64,000 nucleotides of DNA, taken from contig NC_080567.1 in assembly GCF_030253575.1 (NCBI RefSeq), positions 35,927,501 through 35,991,500 on the forward strand. The letters are read 5' to 3'. Positions 51,001 through 63,349 of the stretch are shown piece by piece. Position 1 is the stretch's first letter, and each line of letters starts with the position of its first letter. The notes beneath the pieces were generated by a model. The model had not been told where the DNA came from. It searched no databases and saw only the letters and a list, made by a program, of their open reading frames with translations. Source of the DNA: Rhododendron vialii (taxonomy: Eukaryota > Streptophyta > Magnoliopsida > Ericales > Ericaceae). The position numbers and the translations under genes are program-made.

Positions 51001-52050
51001 TTCTGGTACGTCCAGCTTGAAGCCCGACTCCCAATGCATGAAAGTACCCGAAACCACAGCAAGGTCTCTCCTTTGTGGCCCGAGCACGGCAAACGGGTTG
51101 TGGCCATCTTCATACTCTGACATCGTCACCGCTCTCCGCATCCACTCGACGTGAATGGGGATTCTGGTGTTCAGGTGCTCCTAAAGAGGCAATTTGCTCT
51201 ATCAAGGCATTGAACTTGTCATCAATAAGTTGCTAAGCGGGCCTCGTTGAGCTTCACCCGTGGCATTATCGCGCTCATACGCATCGTAAGCAACGCCATG
51301 TTGACAACCAACACCTCGACCTCCTCCTTTTGGCAGCATTGGTGATGGATCAGGAAGCGAGTCTAAGCTCGCAGCGTAAAAGTGAAGAATAAACTAACTC
51401 ACGCGATAAAGAACAACCAAAAGAATAAGAGATACTCTCTCTTCTCAAGCAAAGCTCGAGTTTTTATTAATCAACTGATTTGCGCTAAGGCTTACAGTGC
51501 TTATTTATAGGCTACTAGGACCCAAACATATTAGGAAATAAAAATAAAGAAAAGGTAATACTCCGTACTTGCTAACCAAGCATAACCATTACCAGAAAAG
51601 AAGAAAACTTTCTAATTAGAAGATACTAGCAAATCAAATCCTTCCTATCATGAAAAATATATGAAGATTTGGAGGATTTTAAAAATATTCCGATTCTAGA
51701 AAAATTCACCAAAATCTTACTCCTACTCTGCCCTTTGTCTCTCATGCTAATCCATGTATGCACAAAGTCTACACCAGGCACGCAGCCCCCAACTTGGGGT
51801 TGCTCCGGAACCTTCAGTTCTTAAACGGGGAGAGAGAAGCTATGGATCGAACCGGACGTCCCACACATTCCACAGCGGGTCGGGAGCCCTTATGGTCACG
51901 CCCAAGGGGTTTGCTATACCGGTCGCCCCCTCCTTACCTTTTTGTTTAATCGAGTGAGAGAGAGAGAGAGTACTTGGCATAATAAGTAACGTCTTTGAAG
52001 AGGTAATCGAAAGAGGGTGTGCTTCCATGATCGACATTGAAGACCTCCAT
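45085..52050 (-). CDS. F-box/DUF295 protein with a retrotransposon-bearing intron
   Basis: Exon 2 (45085-46261) is intact: [16 protein letters not shown], the F-box region [53 protein letters not shown], and the DUF295 part [18 protein letters not shown] with [13 protein letters not shown]. Its acceptor is CCCAG. Exon 1 matching the relatives is found at 51974-52050 ([20 protein letters not shown], donor CAA/GTACTC). The join is in phase and gives 417 residues. The intron is 5.7 kb because a gypsy element fills 46736-51776. Exon 2 is certain. The use of exon 1 across this intron is inferred from position, order and phase. Role: likely SCF substrate adaptor. Confidence 0.75.
46736..51776 (-). 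mobile_element. Ty3/gypsy retrotransposon with both LTRs (fossil)
   Basis: About 5.0 kb on the minus strand, with TG...CA ends and a perfect 5-bp target duplication GGCAC (46731-46735 and 51777-51781). LTRs lie at about 46736-47302 (enlarged by a LINE insert) and 51367-51776. Parts in order from the right: gag with a CCHC knuckle ([14 protein letters not shown]), protease ([10 protein letters not shown]), reverse transcriptase ([15 protein letters not shown]), RNase H ([18 protein letters not shown]), integrase zinc region ([11 protein letters not shown]) and a C-terminal tail (47310-47510). The coding region is broken in several places and parts are missing, so it looks inactive. By eye the LTRs differ at about one base in ten, so insertion is old on the scale of millions of years. 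Confidence 0.92.
46909..47072 (+). mobile_element. 5'-truncated RTE-type LINE tail inserted in the gypsy LTR
   Basis: A 164-bp insert flanked by an exact 18-bp duplication AAAAGAAGGTAATACTTG (46891-46908 and 47073-47090). It encodes the end of an RTE reverse-transcriptase ORF ([20 protein letters not shown] then IHVADPK, stop) and finishes with a GGTTTGGTTTGGTT tail. Its first ~25 bp (GGACAAACATACTAGGAAAT) repeat LTR sequence just upstream (46858-46883), which suggests a template jump at the 5' end during insertion. Confidence 0.8.
51777..51973 (-). other. 5' part of the F-box gene intron
   Basis: Lies between the gypsy target duplication and exon 1 and includes a GA tract next to the donor. 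The other intron part is 46262-46730. Neither holds a gene. Confidence 0.5.
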
Positions 52051-52319
52051 AGCTCCCTTTGTTTTCTGGAAACGAAAGCCTGTTTTTTTTTTCCCCTGCG
52101 CTGCCCAACAAAAAGAGAAACGAAACCCACGCTTTTCTGCTGCTTGGCGAGAATTTTATAGGTACTTTCTCTTCCTTAAATTAGTTCGGAGAGACTTTAG
52201 GAAAAATTACTTTCCCAACTTGGCTCGGGGTTGGGCTCCGGTTCTGTACGTTAATGTCTGGTCCATTGAATGGCTGGAATCAACTCTATTGCATCAAAAG
52301 GTCCACAGCATGTCATGTC

Positions 52320-52477
52320 ATATTCTTACATTTGCCTCTCGAAGAAACGGAGAATGGTTAACGTAAAGTCTTGCAAAATCCAAACCAAACTCCACCCCAT
52401 ATTCTTACATTTGCCTCTCAAAGAAACGGAGAATGGTTAACGGAAAGTCCTGCAAAATCCAAACCAAACTCCACTCC
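52320..52477. repeat. Tandem duplication, 79-bp unit x2
   Basis: ATATTCTTACATTTGCCTCT through CCAAACCAAACTCCAC occurs at 52320 and 52399 with only a few differences. The rest of 52051-52931 is AT-rich DNA without a gene; the start of it is the promoter side of the minus-strand F-box exon 1. Confidence 0.85.
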
Positions 52478-52939
52478 AGTTTAGATGAAAAGTTGGTCCA
52501 CTTCAAGAACCCTTTTTTTCTTTTTCCATACGTCCAGCTAAGCACTTAATTTTAATTTTTTCGAATGTTCATAAATTAAAAATATGGTAAAAAATTAAGT
52601 GATCTAATTTTTAATCGGTTTAAATCAATGCAAAGATTTTATTTTTTTAATCATTTTATTCTAAACATTCATAATTAATTTTCGTCTCTAGATCTCTTAT
52701 AATTAAGTATTTGCTCATTATTTGGGACCATACTTGATTATGCGAGTCCTACAAAAAAAAAAGAAATTATTACATTTTAGGATAAAATCTCCGCACAGGT
52801 TCAAACGGATTGAAAATTGAAGCATTTAATTTTTTTAGACTGTATATATATTACTAAAAAATATGATCAAAAAATTAAGTGCCATTACCTATAAATAAAA
52901 AGAATGGATTTCTGATTCTCTGTGCAACTTACAACATAA

Positions 52940-53296
52940 TAGGGGTGATTTTGGTTCAGTTCGGGGTGAAATTTCCAAAAACCAATTCGGTTCGGTCCAA
53001 ATATATCCAAGACCGATCCCGGCCGAAGTTGAATTCGGTTCCATTCCGTTCGGGGTGAGTTTGGTTCAGCCGGAATTTTGGTCCGCCCGAAATATTAAAT
53101 TTTTATTTAATTTAAAGTGTATATGTGTAAAAAATATATAGTTGGTCGGTTTGGTTCAGTCCAGTGAAAATCATAGGAAACCGAGACCGAACCGATTTCG
53201 GTTCGGTTCGGTCCGGAAAAATTCTGCCATCACCCCGACCGAAAACCAAACCGATCGGTCGGTTTTTTCGGTCCGTCAGAATTTGTAACACCCCTA
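52940..53296. mobile_element. Non-autonomous hAT element (357 bp)
   Basis: The ends are TAGGGGTG and CACCCCTA, with an exact 8-bp duplication CAACATAA (52932-52939 and 53297-53304). The interior is made of GGTTCGGTTCGGTCC-type repeats, as in the TAGGGGTG group of plant hAT elements. Confidence 0.88.
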
Positions 53297-53520
53297 CAAC
53301 ATAACCTTCACTGAGAGATTTCCTCAACCATCCAAAATGATCACCAAGAATCAATATCTTATTCTAATCTTTTGTAATGCTTTTGTGGTGAACAAAGATC
53401 CTTAAAATTTCACCAATGCTACAAGGATTTGGTTAGGAGATGGACTCATCCAATTTTGTACCAAAAAATCCCAAGATGGAAAAAAAAAAAATTCAAAAGG
53501 AAATTCTATATCTATTTAGC

Positions 53521-55192
53521 TCAAGGTGGTTTTCCGTTGTCCAAGTCCTCCATCACTTCAATATCTTTGCGTGCTGTTATCTTCTGCACATAACCTGCAA
53601 TTTCGGAATACAAAGTATAATTTCGTGCTTTTTAAAACTAACAAGTCAACGAAGGTTAAACCACTTAATGCAAATTTGCAAGTCAACAAAGCCTTGTCAT
53701 TGCACCAGCAAAAGCCCCTTAAAAGCAATTCGAGGAACTCAAAGAAAATCAAGGTTCAGAGCCTTTGTAAGGTCCACGAGGCAACCAACATGTAAGTGTC
53801 GAACTCATGCCTGAATGCGATCGGTTGGTGTGGATCTATCTCCTGAAGTCATATGCTCATTTAAAGTTTGCATTTTAGGGGAACACTTGTAATGTAAACC
53901 AAGTTTAAAACCTTGACTCCGATAGTGAACTCTTAGAGCTAACAAATGTGCCAAACCTCTAAAACCTTTATTCTACAACTACCATTTGCTGGACTTTTCA
54001 TAGCACCAAAACATACCACTAAATGCTAGGAAATCTAAAAGCTCCACATGATAAACAAGATTGATGTGTTGGCTTTAGAGAAGAAAAACATATTAGATTC
54101 CCCCGCATCAGCATGCAGGCAGATGTTACCAACCTTACTTTGTTGCCCTAGAATACAGGGCTAGGATTCTCCATCATTGAGTATCTAAAATGTCTTCTTG
54201 TAACGGGAAGCAATAGTGCTGAAAGGGGAGCTATCAAGACCCCGTCTACTTGGTGCATGGAGAGGTGTACTCCTGTATCAATCTTTTCTTGTTGTTCGTA
54301 ATCTTTCTTTTTCTTCTTTTAATTAGTTGTACGAGTGTAAGAACTTGAGATCCTACTTGCAATTATAAAATGAACCATTTGCCATTAAGATATTTTGGTG
54401 GTCTAGCAAATAATAAGAGATGGATCAACGAGCAAGGATCACACAGATTCATGACATCATTCTAGCTGAAAGAGCAGCTTGGATAACATTCGCCGTTGTG
54501 CAGAAAAATATGAGAAGATCGAAACAAATTGAAGACAAACAAGAATGCAACCTGCTCAGAGCCACAGTAGAAACTCATCAATATACCTACATTGGACGTG
54601 ATCATCCAATTCCTTGTACAAGGCTTTTTTTAAACTAATTATGCTGGTATGCTAGATAATCCCATGAATGAAGCAGGAATTACTCATCGACTTGGAAGAG
54701 TATATTGAACAATGACAAGAAAGAGAAAGTGAAGGAATCCAGCAAAAATGTCCCTGAAATTTGTCATTCCTCTTCTGAAATTGCTAATGGGATTCATGAG
54801 TACCTCCATCGTTTGATAAGCTAGGGTTTGCAGTGGGATGATGGGAAAAGGTGCCACTACTATATTTTGCAGCTTGATGTTCAGGTAAGGGGTCATGTGC
54901 CCAAAAATAGGTGTTTTTTTCCCAAGAAGCACCTAGAAAGGAGATTAAGGCCATTGTCAATGCCTGTGAAGCTCAAAAATCAGTTAGCACGCAAACTCTA
55001 TCGCAAAAGCTCCAATTGATAGATTTTTTCTAGAACCCAGGTTGTGAACACAAGGCAGCATACTAAAATAGGAATACTATGAGGACACTAAAACGAGGGG
55101 CCAACAATTGACAAGGTGAGGGTACTGCTTCTCAATGCAATCTGATTATAGAAAACATGTCGACTATACGGAAGCAAAAATTTCTTCATTTT

Positions 55193-55242
<50 letters not shown>

Positions 55243-57277
55243 ATACAAAAGGGGTTCATGTATAGGTCAGATAATAAAGTAAAAGCATAAAACCCAGATG
55301 TAACGAAGGTGACGTGAACCAAGTCACTGAAATGACAACATCTGTTTACCCATTTCTGTAACAACTAACGGGAGAACTTAATCCACAAAACACTTTTTAA
55401 AAAGTATGTAACCACACTGCCCTGCCCTTTCCTGCATATGCTAGATGTGAGATGAGATCATAGGATGTAAGCCTATGCCATATGCACATTGACAAACATT
55501 AGTTGTGTATCGTACACATGGCATATGCTTGAAAACATGGGCATGATCTTATGTTCAATGTTTTCAGACAAAGAATGCACTTGAGAATTGAACACAAAAT
55601 TTGCAGCAGGAAGAGTCAAAGAAGGAACAAGAAGTAAGAGACAAAGAAGGAACAAGAAAGTACCAACTCCAAAGCAAGGTATGCACTTGCAGATTGTCTC
55701 TTTCCCCCTTTTATTATAATAACTGACAAGTCCTGACCCTTGGCAACTCCGACACTTCCCAGTCCATTCATATACCACTTCCTTACAATCCTGCAGCTCC
55801 AAAATTAAAAGTTACCATCATCAGGTGCCCATGGAGACCTCTAATAAGATTTGATGTCCAAAAATGATTCGGACGCATACGCGAAACCTGTCATTAAAAA
55901 CCTTTGCAAGAAAAATTCGAAGATCCAACATTTTCCTTTTGGGTGGACAATTTACTTGTGTTGCTTATCCATAAAGCCGGATAAGGAGGTAAATACTACT
56001 ATTATAACTTACATAAGTTGCATTAGGCAGAGTCACAACGTGGTAAACATTATTTGATTGTTTAGATAACCAAATTTTTTGTTGATCAAACAAGTCTGAT
56101 TAAAATCAAACCAAGTGAGTACGAAGACTTGACTTGGACTAACAATGACCTTTGTACTAGTCTCAATCAATTTATTTCACACATTCCTACCTTTTACAAA
56201 CAATTTCTCAGCGACCACAGAGACGGAATTAGGGCTGATAAACATACCAAACCGCTCGAAGTTCGAGCTCGTGTCCACTCGTTAAAAGCTCGCTTGAGGT
56301 CAGTTTAAAACATAAACAAACCAAGCTTGAACATTAATTGAAGCTCGTTAAGCTTCCAGACCAAGCTCAAACAAGCTACTGTTCGGCTTATCTGACTTAT
56401 CAAGTTAAAAACAATCAAGTTTCTCGAGATCAGCTCATAGTATGCACGATTAAAGCCCGTTGGAGTTCAGTTCGTCCCATAATCAAGCTTGAACATATTC
56501 TGAAAGCTCGTTATGATTGATCAACTGTTCTGCCTGTTCGGTTGGTTTATCAAGCCCTAGACGGAATTGAATTTGTTTATCAAGCTCATTCTTTATTTGG
56601 CATACGATGCGAAATAAGTTGGAATTGCAATACCCATTCATGAACATCAATACACATTCACAGGTATCAATAACTGGTCTCGGATATCCATATACTTCTT
56701 ACACATTAACCACCGCCGCCCATTAGTGCGCATTTTCGTATAAAATTTGCTAATACTATTCATTTCGCACATTCTTAACTTTTTTCCTACAATATCTCAG
56801 CGACCAAAGAGAAGGAATTGAACAGCGAAACAGAAATCAAACCTCGACTTGGGGATCGCAACGCAACCGGCGATCAATCTCCTCGGGCGAAACCGGCGAC
56901 GTGTCAGGATACGTCATGGGGAGAGGGAGAGCGTCGCCGTCGTCGGCCAAGTAGCTCTCCCCGGGCCGCGACCACCGCTTCTCCCTCGCATTGACCTTGG
57001 TGTTGTTGTTCTTGTTGTTAGCAACTCGCCTCTCTGCAGGGCCGGAGTCGGGGGTGAGTCGGGGGATACCACTGCTGACGGCGTCGACGGCGGCGGCGGG
57101 GAAATTGAACAACCACCGCGGAAATGAAGGGCCCGCGGGGGGATCGGCGGCGCGGCAACGGACGGTGGAGGGAGAGGAAGGAGAGGGGAGGGAGAGGAAG
57201 GAGGATTTTATGAAGGGGGAGAAGATTAAGCTAGGGTTTATGACAGGCAACATTGGACGAAGAAGCCTGCAATACAT
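53521..57277 (-). CDS. DnaJ-type zinc-finger protein, probably plastid-targeted
   Basis: Three exons on the minus strand: 56843-57277, 55664-55790 and 53521-53594. All junctions are GT-AG and phases fit, giving 211 residues. The N-terminus is rich in Ser, Pro and Arg ([18 protein letters not shown]), like a chloroplast transit peptide. After [19 protein letters not shown] comes a compact cysteine-rich region [39 protein letters not shown] and the end [10 protein letters not shown]. The two CxxCxGxG-like motifs are those of the DnaJ zinc finger without a J domain, as in BSD2, LQY1 and related plastid proteins that assist folding or photosystem repair. The last exon is only 24 codons and 2 kb away, but its match to the family end is strong. 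Exact function unknown. Confidence 0.88.
55195..55239. repeat. (AG)n microsatellite in intron 2 of the DnaJ-type gene
   Basis: About 22 AG repeats. The remaining intron (53595-55663) shows no other feature apart from weak frames. Confidence 0.9.
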
Positions 57278-59401
57278 CTACTACATGTATATACGCACGT
57301 TTTGTAGAGATATTTCAGTAGCTGAGGTTTGGAACTTTGGACAGCAGAGCCGGCTTCGAAGAGAAGATGAAGATTACTACTACTACTACAGGCCTGTGGT
57401 GACAGAATTAATAATTTACAAAAATTCGGGATAAAATTAATAAATGCGAAGAAAATTTGGTTAGGAATTAAACGTGCAATTTTTTTAAAAGTAAAAAAAA
57501 AATTGTTAGCAGAACTGGCCTAAATAAGCTGCTCGGATTGCCTTCATAAAGATTAGCACAGCCAAGGTTGCATGTACCCAAATGTGCACACAACTTTGTT
57601 CTCGTGATACTTAAGCCACATGATTGAACAAAAAATTCTTTGAAATTACACGGAAACAGAGATATAGACACAATTTCGATACAGAAGATTTGGGTTCCTT
57701 TTAGCGCCTATCCCTTCCCAAATCTCTGGTACATTTTTACTATTCTGGACATCGTAGAGAAATTGCTTACAATTTTAAATGTATAATATCTTTCAAATGC
57801 AGCATAGAATAGATCTTCATTATTTTTATTAAACAAAATTCTTAAAACCATAAGAAGTCTTAAATAAAGGGTCCATCTTTTATCCCTAGAGAGTACTGGG
57901 GGGGAAATGCAAAATAAATAAATAAAATAAGTAAATTTTGAAGAGCGGTTTGGATTGCTGTATAGGAAAATTACAAAATGGATTTTCATAACTCCACTGA
58001 AAGTTCTGTGGTCGCGGTCGAACATGAATTTTTTCGGTTCTACATTTGTATAAAATATGGATTGCATTATGAATGAGGGCCAACCGATTTTCAAATTTGA
58101 ACTTGTGTTTATTTCAAACTTGAACTTATGTTTATTTCGGCATCGTTCCGAATTTCTCTTTCATTTTCACATTCGTCTGTAATTTGTTCCAGACCAGACC
58201 ACGGAACTCGGGCCCACGACCCAAGCTCCAGCCCTGGCCCGAGTCCAAGCGGCAACAACCCGCGCGTCCATGCAACACAACCCACTACTGTGGATCGAAA
58301 CACTTTATTGATGGATTTTTCCAACCTTCGCATTTCTATTTTGGATGTATGGATTAATTTCTAAAAACTAGATACCGGCATACCATTGGACTAGTCAATG
58401 AGACATAAGGAAATAAAAAAACCCCAGAATTTGAGGTTAAATTCGGGTAACAGAAATTATCTACATGGAAAGACTATATTCACATGTTAACTTGCGCCGA
58501 TCCGATTTGAATGTTCACAATAACATGTATCGGCTTCAGGTTTTTTTTTTTTTTTGAGGTAACCATTACAAACATATTGCAGCAGAATGTGGGTCAAATA
58601 ATGAGCTTTCTTGGATAAGAACGGAGTAATTACCGATATTGAGAGTGAGCAACATTACTGCTGGGATTCTTAGTAGCCTGATTATCGGCTTCGTGGTTAA
58701 ACCTTAATATAAACATATAAACCTATGTACACTTTCTAGACGACTATCATCTTCTTGTCCACCAAACAAAGAATTTGTTCCAATGACTTCTCTATCTGTA
58801 CATCTGCAATGAAAGAAACAACCAAATCAGATCTGAATCAAATAAGACGAAACAGATATGGAAATCCTAAAATAAGCAGGTGACAAGAGACAATAGATAA
58901 GTTTCTGTAGTATTTTTTATCTTTCCCCAAAAGTGGAAAACAAGAAAAACTTGCCCAAAGGGTTGCTTAGACTGTAGCGCAGTTGGGATTAAACAACCAA
59001 TTGATTATTTCTTCGCGAGGGATGTGCTTACCCCTAAAGAAAGAAGAATTTCGACGAGTCACGTTGAGCTTCTAAAATCTTTAAGAGATTCAGCTCACAA
59101 TTACACAGCCTCCACAATAACGGAAGGTAGCTTCAAAATGACGTGATGAAAAGATCTACTTGTGCTTTTAACCCTCTGCAAAATGCAACATTATAAATCA
59201 AATGACAATATTTTAAATCGATAATGGCTAACTCCAACAATGGAAAAAATTATGTGCCAACTTTGAAGTGCAATTTTGCTTACTTTGCATTTACTGGACT
59301 TCTTCAAATATCTGCTAATATTTTTTAAAAAAAAAATTTCCAAGTCTTCTAGTCCCAATGAAGGGACTCGAGACAATTTTTTTACCCAGATCAGAAAAAG
59401 T
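57278..59401. other. Intergenic between two minus-strand genes, no gene seen
   Basis: A CT-rich tract complementary to GGAGAGGGAGGGAGAGG lies at the 5' edge of the DnaJ-type gene. Frames at 57708-58364 have no known motif. The ATG2 3' UTR probably covers part of 58740-59401. Confidence 0.4.
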
Positions 59402-62400
59402 TCACACAAAGAACAAAAAAGCAAAAGCCAAGCCGTAACTGATACCAGTTATACTCTCCCTTAGCTGAGCAGCACCAAGATACTTTTTAATTGACTCCTT
59501 CTTGTGCTCAGGATCAAGACTGAAAGTATGGTACCATAATCTAGGTTAGTTCACAAGACTCAGAAAATATGATTTGTGAACAAACACAAATACTCACAGG
59601 ACCTAACCTGTTTCTGACACCAAGAAGAGCATAATGAAGGGCACATGCAGCAGCAGAAGCTGGAGCTATGGCGGCTGCTGGAGCTGCCTGAATGGCAGAA
59701 ACAAATGCAGATCCTGCGCCATCACCACGCTGGTATCTTTTCAATGGAGTTCGAACTAAAGCAGAAGCACTTTTGCCGAGGCCATCACTGATACTCTCAT
59801 AAGCCTGCGAAATTAAGAACATTCCAAATGAGGGTAAGCTGTATAAGTCGCTTCCCCACGAGGGAGGCGAGGCATGGAGTTTGAACAAACCGCAAAAGAA
59901 AAACCAAATTCGATAGAAGAAGAAGAAGAATAGAGGCCCTTCGTGTTCAAAATCCAACAAGGTTGTGGTAAGAGCAATTGCAGACATCATATTTTCTTTC
60001 CAACAGAGAAACAGGCAAAATATATGACATTGACCAGAACAAGCGACATTCGAAAACTGGCAATATTTGCAAAAACTCGCAAACAAAGAACAAGCAACAT
60101 TCTAAAATGCCGTTTTCCAAGCTCAGTCGCATAAAGATAGGAAAGTCACCTGTCGAATTCCTTGTTTGGCATTTTTTGGCTGATTAGATCTCACGTTTGT
60201 TTTTGTCCTGCTTTGTAACGGTACAGATGGTGGAGTGCTTTTAAGAATGTATTCTGCTTGGAGCAGGATGTCATGGGCCCCTGCTGCCAAATGTACTCCC
60301 AGCCCAACAGCTTCAACTGAAATACTTCTAAGGAATGCAATTGTACCTGGAAAAAATAAAGCTGGTTCATTCAGTTCTTTACAAAAAAATAATAATAATA
60401 CAGTAGGTTAGGAATCCGAACACCAGATGGGCTAGCCAGTGGTTGGGTTCTTACAACGCCCAGTTAATCAAAAGGGGTTCAATCCCTACCCCACCCTGTC
60501 TTCATAATTTGTTTCATGAACAATTGTATCCCTAAAGCTATGTCACGTCAACCCAGTTACGCGTGCAGGGGAAGTATTTGTGTGTTGGATTCACCTAATT
60601 CTCATGCTAGATACTTAAGTATATTTCTAGAGTGAAATGGTGTTTACATAGCACCGAGTACATATGCATAAAAGGCAGTCATAAATATTATTATGATTTC
60701 CACCCAACCTCATTGTTTCATCAACAAATAATTGTATGAGCGCTAATGGAAGTATGAGCATGTCGGAATAATTGACTTATACTCTAATAAACATATGTTG
60801 TTTTAAATTTCTCACAAAGAACGATTTTCGAAAGATAAGACTTTATCGTTTGGTAAAAGTATTCATATTTTGATCTTTAGGATGGTTATGAACATGTATA
60901 CATAAATTGCTTGCATTACTTGTCTTGTTGTAAAGCATAAGTGATTTTCACTCAAGAGGCGTCCATACATGTGGCGTTATGCTTTAAGTGGTGATTTGAG
61001 CATGATTAGTAATATAGAGTTAGATGATCTTGCTAAGTTTAGTTTCAAGATTACAATGAATGATTTATGTTCACATTTGTGAAAAGTCCTACCGAGGAGT
61101 TTATCCATGAAAACATGACAGGGAAATCGAGAAAGGATAAACATGACACCTAGGGTGTGGTTAATGAAAGACGTATTTTGAAAAGGTAAAATGTTTGGAA
61201 ACCGCAATGTGGCCGGACGTGGTAGCCTATTGTATGGTGTGTGTTTTGTGTGCCAATGGGAACCCGGTGCGGCGGAACCATTGTAAGGATATACTCGGGA
61301 GACCGGAACGGCGGAACCGAGGTTGGGTGTGTGGCTTGGTTATCCGCGGAGATGAGCCAATACAAAATGTGCCAATGGGAACCCGGTGCGGCGGAACCAT
61401 TGTCAGAATACTCGGGAGACCGGAACAGCGGAACCGAGGTTGGGTGTGTAAAATGACGATTTTGAAAATGTCGATTGGTTAATGAAAGGTGAAACCAGTG
61501 ACACGGTCTACGAATCATGCGTAGAAGATATGTTGTAGTCCAGCATGCCTACCCCAAGGCTATACAGGCATACTATTGGCTAAGATAGGTTACATTTAAC
61601 TGAGTAGATAAACAACTGATCTTTCTATGTACTCCGCCAATTTAAATTAAGAGGGCTGCACATTCAGATAAGTTCAATTCCAATAGATAACTTAGAGGAT
61701 TATTTATGTTCCTTTAATGCCTTGAATATCACGATTCTCACTAGCTTGACCATACATGTTTCCAAAGCAGTAATTTTGCACTGCGTACTTCCAACAATGC
61801 AATGTTGTGAAGGAATATTAATCCCTGAAGGGTTCAGAAAGTATTGGCTCGTACGCAAGGAACCTATTGTACTCCAAAGAGAATTAAATAAATTCCCCTG
61901 CCCAAACCAGTTACCTCTTTGCATTCCTTTCACTAATCTGTGATCCTTCTTGTAATTCTTCACAGGCAAGGAAACCAACTTTGCAGCGCCAGAACCAACA
62001 GCAACTAGTGATTTAATGGGAGGAAGGCCGCGCAATAGTTTATGAACCTACATTGTTGATATGGAAGATGTAAATATGAATACACGCTATTGCTTAAAAA
62101 CCCAAAAGAAACATTCGCAAGATGTACTGAGTAAAATAAAACCTGATTTTGAGAAATATCTTCCAACCACTCCCCAATTATTGTTTCGCACACGCTGCCC
62201 CAGCCATAGACACCAACAGCATGCACATGCTTAAGTTGTAGTTCAACTCCCTGCATCAAAACTCAGACAAATAGCAGCCCAAATTATTCCATCGCCGCCC
62301 ATTTGCATTTAAATGTGAGCTCCAAAAGCAGTGGGGAAGCACTTAGATATTTTCTACTTTGTCAAGGCCGACAAAAAGTTGTTGCATAATTCTCATCACA

Positions 62401-63318
62401 GACATGCATAGAATCTAATTTGAAAAGAGCACAAGTAAATGCATGTAAAGTAACGAAAAAGATAAATGTGCAGATAATAAAATCCTTGTGAAAATTGGGC
62501 ACAAAACTCTGAAGAAAAGAAGACCATATGTTAAGGTAGAACACATAAGCAATGCTTTTTGCTTGATGAAAACCATAATTTCTGGAGTCGCATACTTTCT
62601 AAACTTCTAATAGTTACTTAGAAACCAAAAGACTGGAAATTTACCTTCCAAGGAACAAGGTTAACAAGTTCCACATACTTCCCACCCCTTAATGCAGCTA
62701 GATCAACACGGCACGGCATGTAGTCAACACGAACTAGCCCGGGCCATACATCAAACTTCTGGGGAAATAGCAAAAAGGTATTGATCTTTTTAGTAACCAG
62801 AATACAAGCTATGATAATGTAACTAATCAGTTGAACGGAGCCAAAGTGAAATGTAGACGGACCAAAAATCACTACAGATAATTTGTCATCATCACTCCTG
62901 AGAGAAATTATGGGAATATTTCTTCTCAAAAACTATTCAAAGAAAACACAGCACGTTCAGAGATTATAAACAAGATAATAAAATTGCATGCCTGAAAAAA
63001 AGGAAGCAGTGCCTCCTCGCTGATGGTATGGCCCCCAAGATTACTACTCTTCTCTGGAAACACTTCTGGTTCACTCAAATCCTGGTGAGCATTTGGAGAC
63101 TGGTCAACTGAAGAGTTTTTTCCCCCAAAGAAGCTGATGAGAAAATCAAGTTGGCTCTGATGAAGATGCAAAAGCAAAGGAAGGAAAGCAACCCGTAACC
63201 TGAAGGAGAAAAGCATTCTATAAGTTCATTTACTTCATTGTTTTGTCCCTTGAAAAAATAACTAAGAATCATAAAACCTATTTCTGAAGACCGACAAATG
63301 AGAGAGAGAGAAAGGTGT

Positions 63319-63349
<31 letters not shown>

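Noticed and set aside
53440-53814. 124-codon plus-strand ORF
   Set aside because: Overlaps the last exon of the minus-strand DnaJ-type gene; it is antisense and shows no motif.
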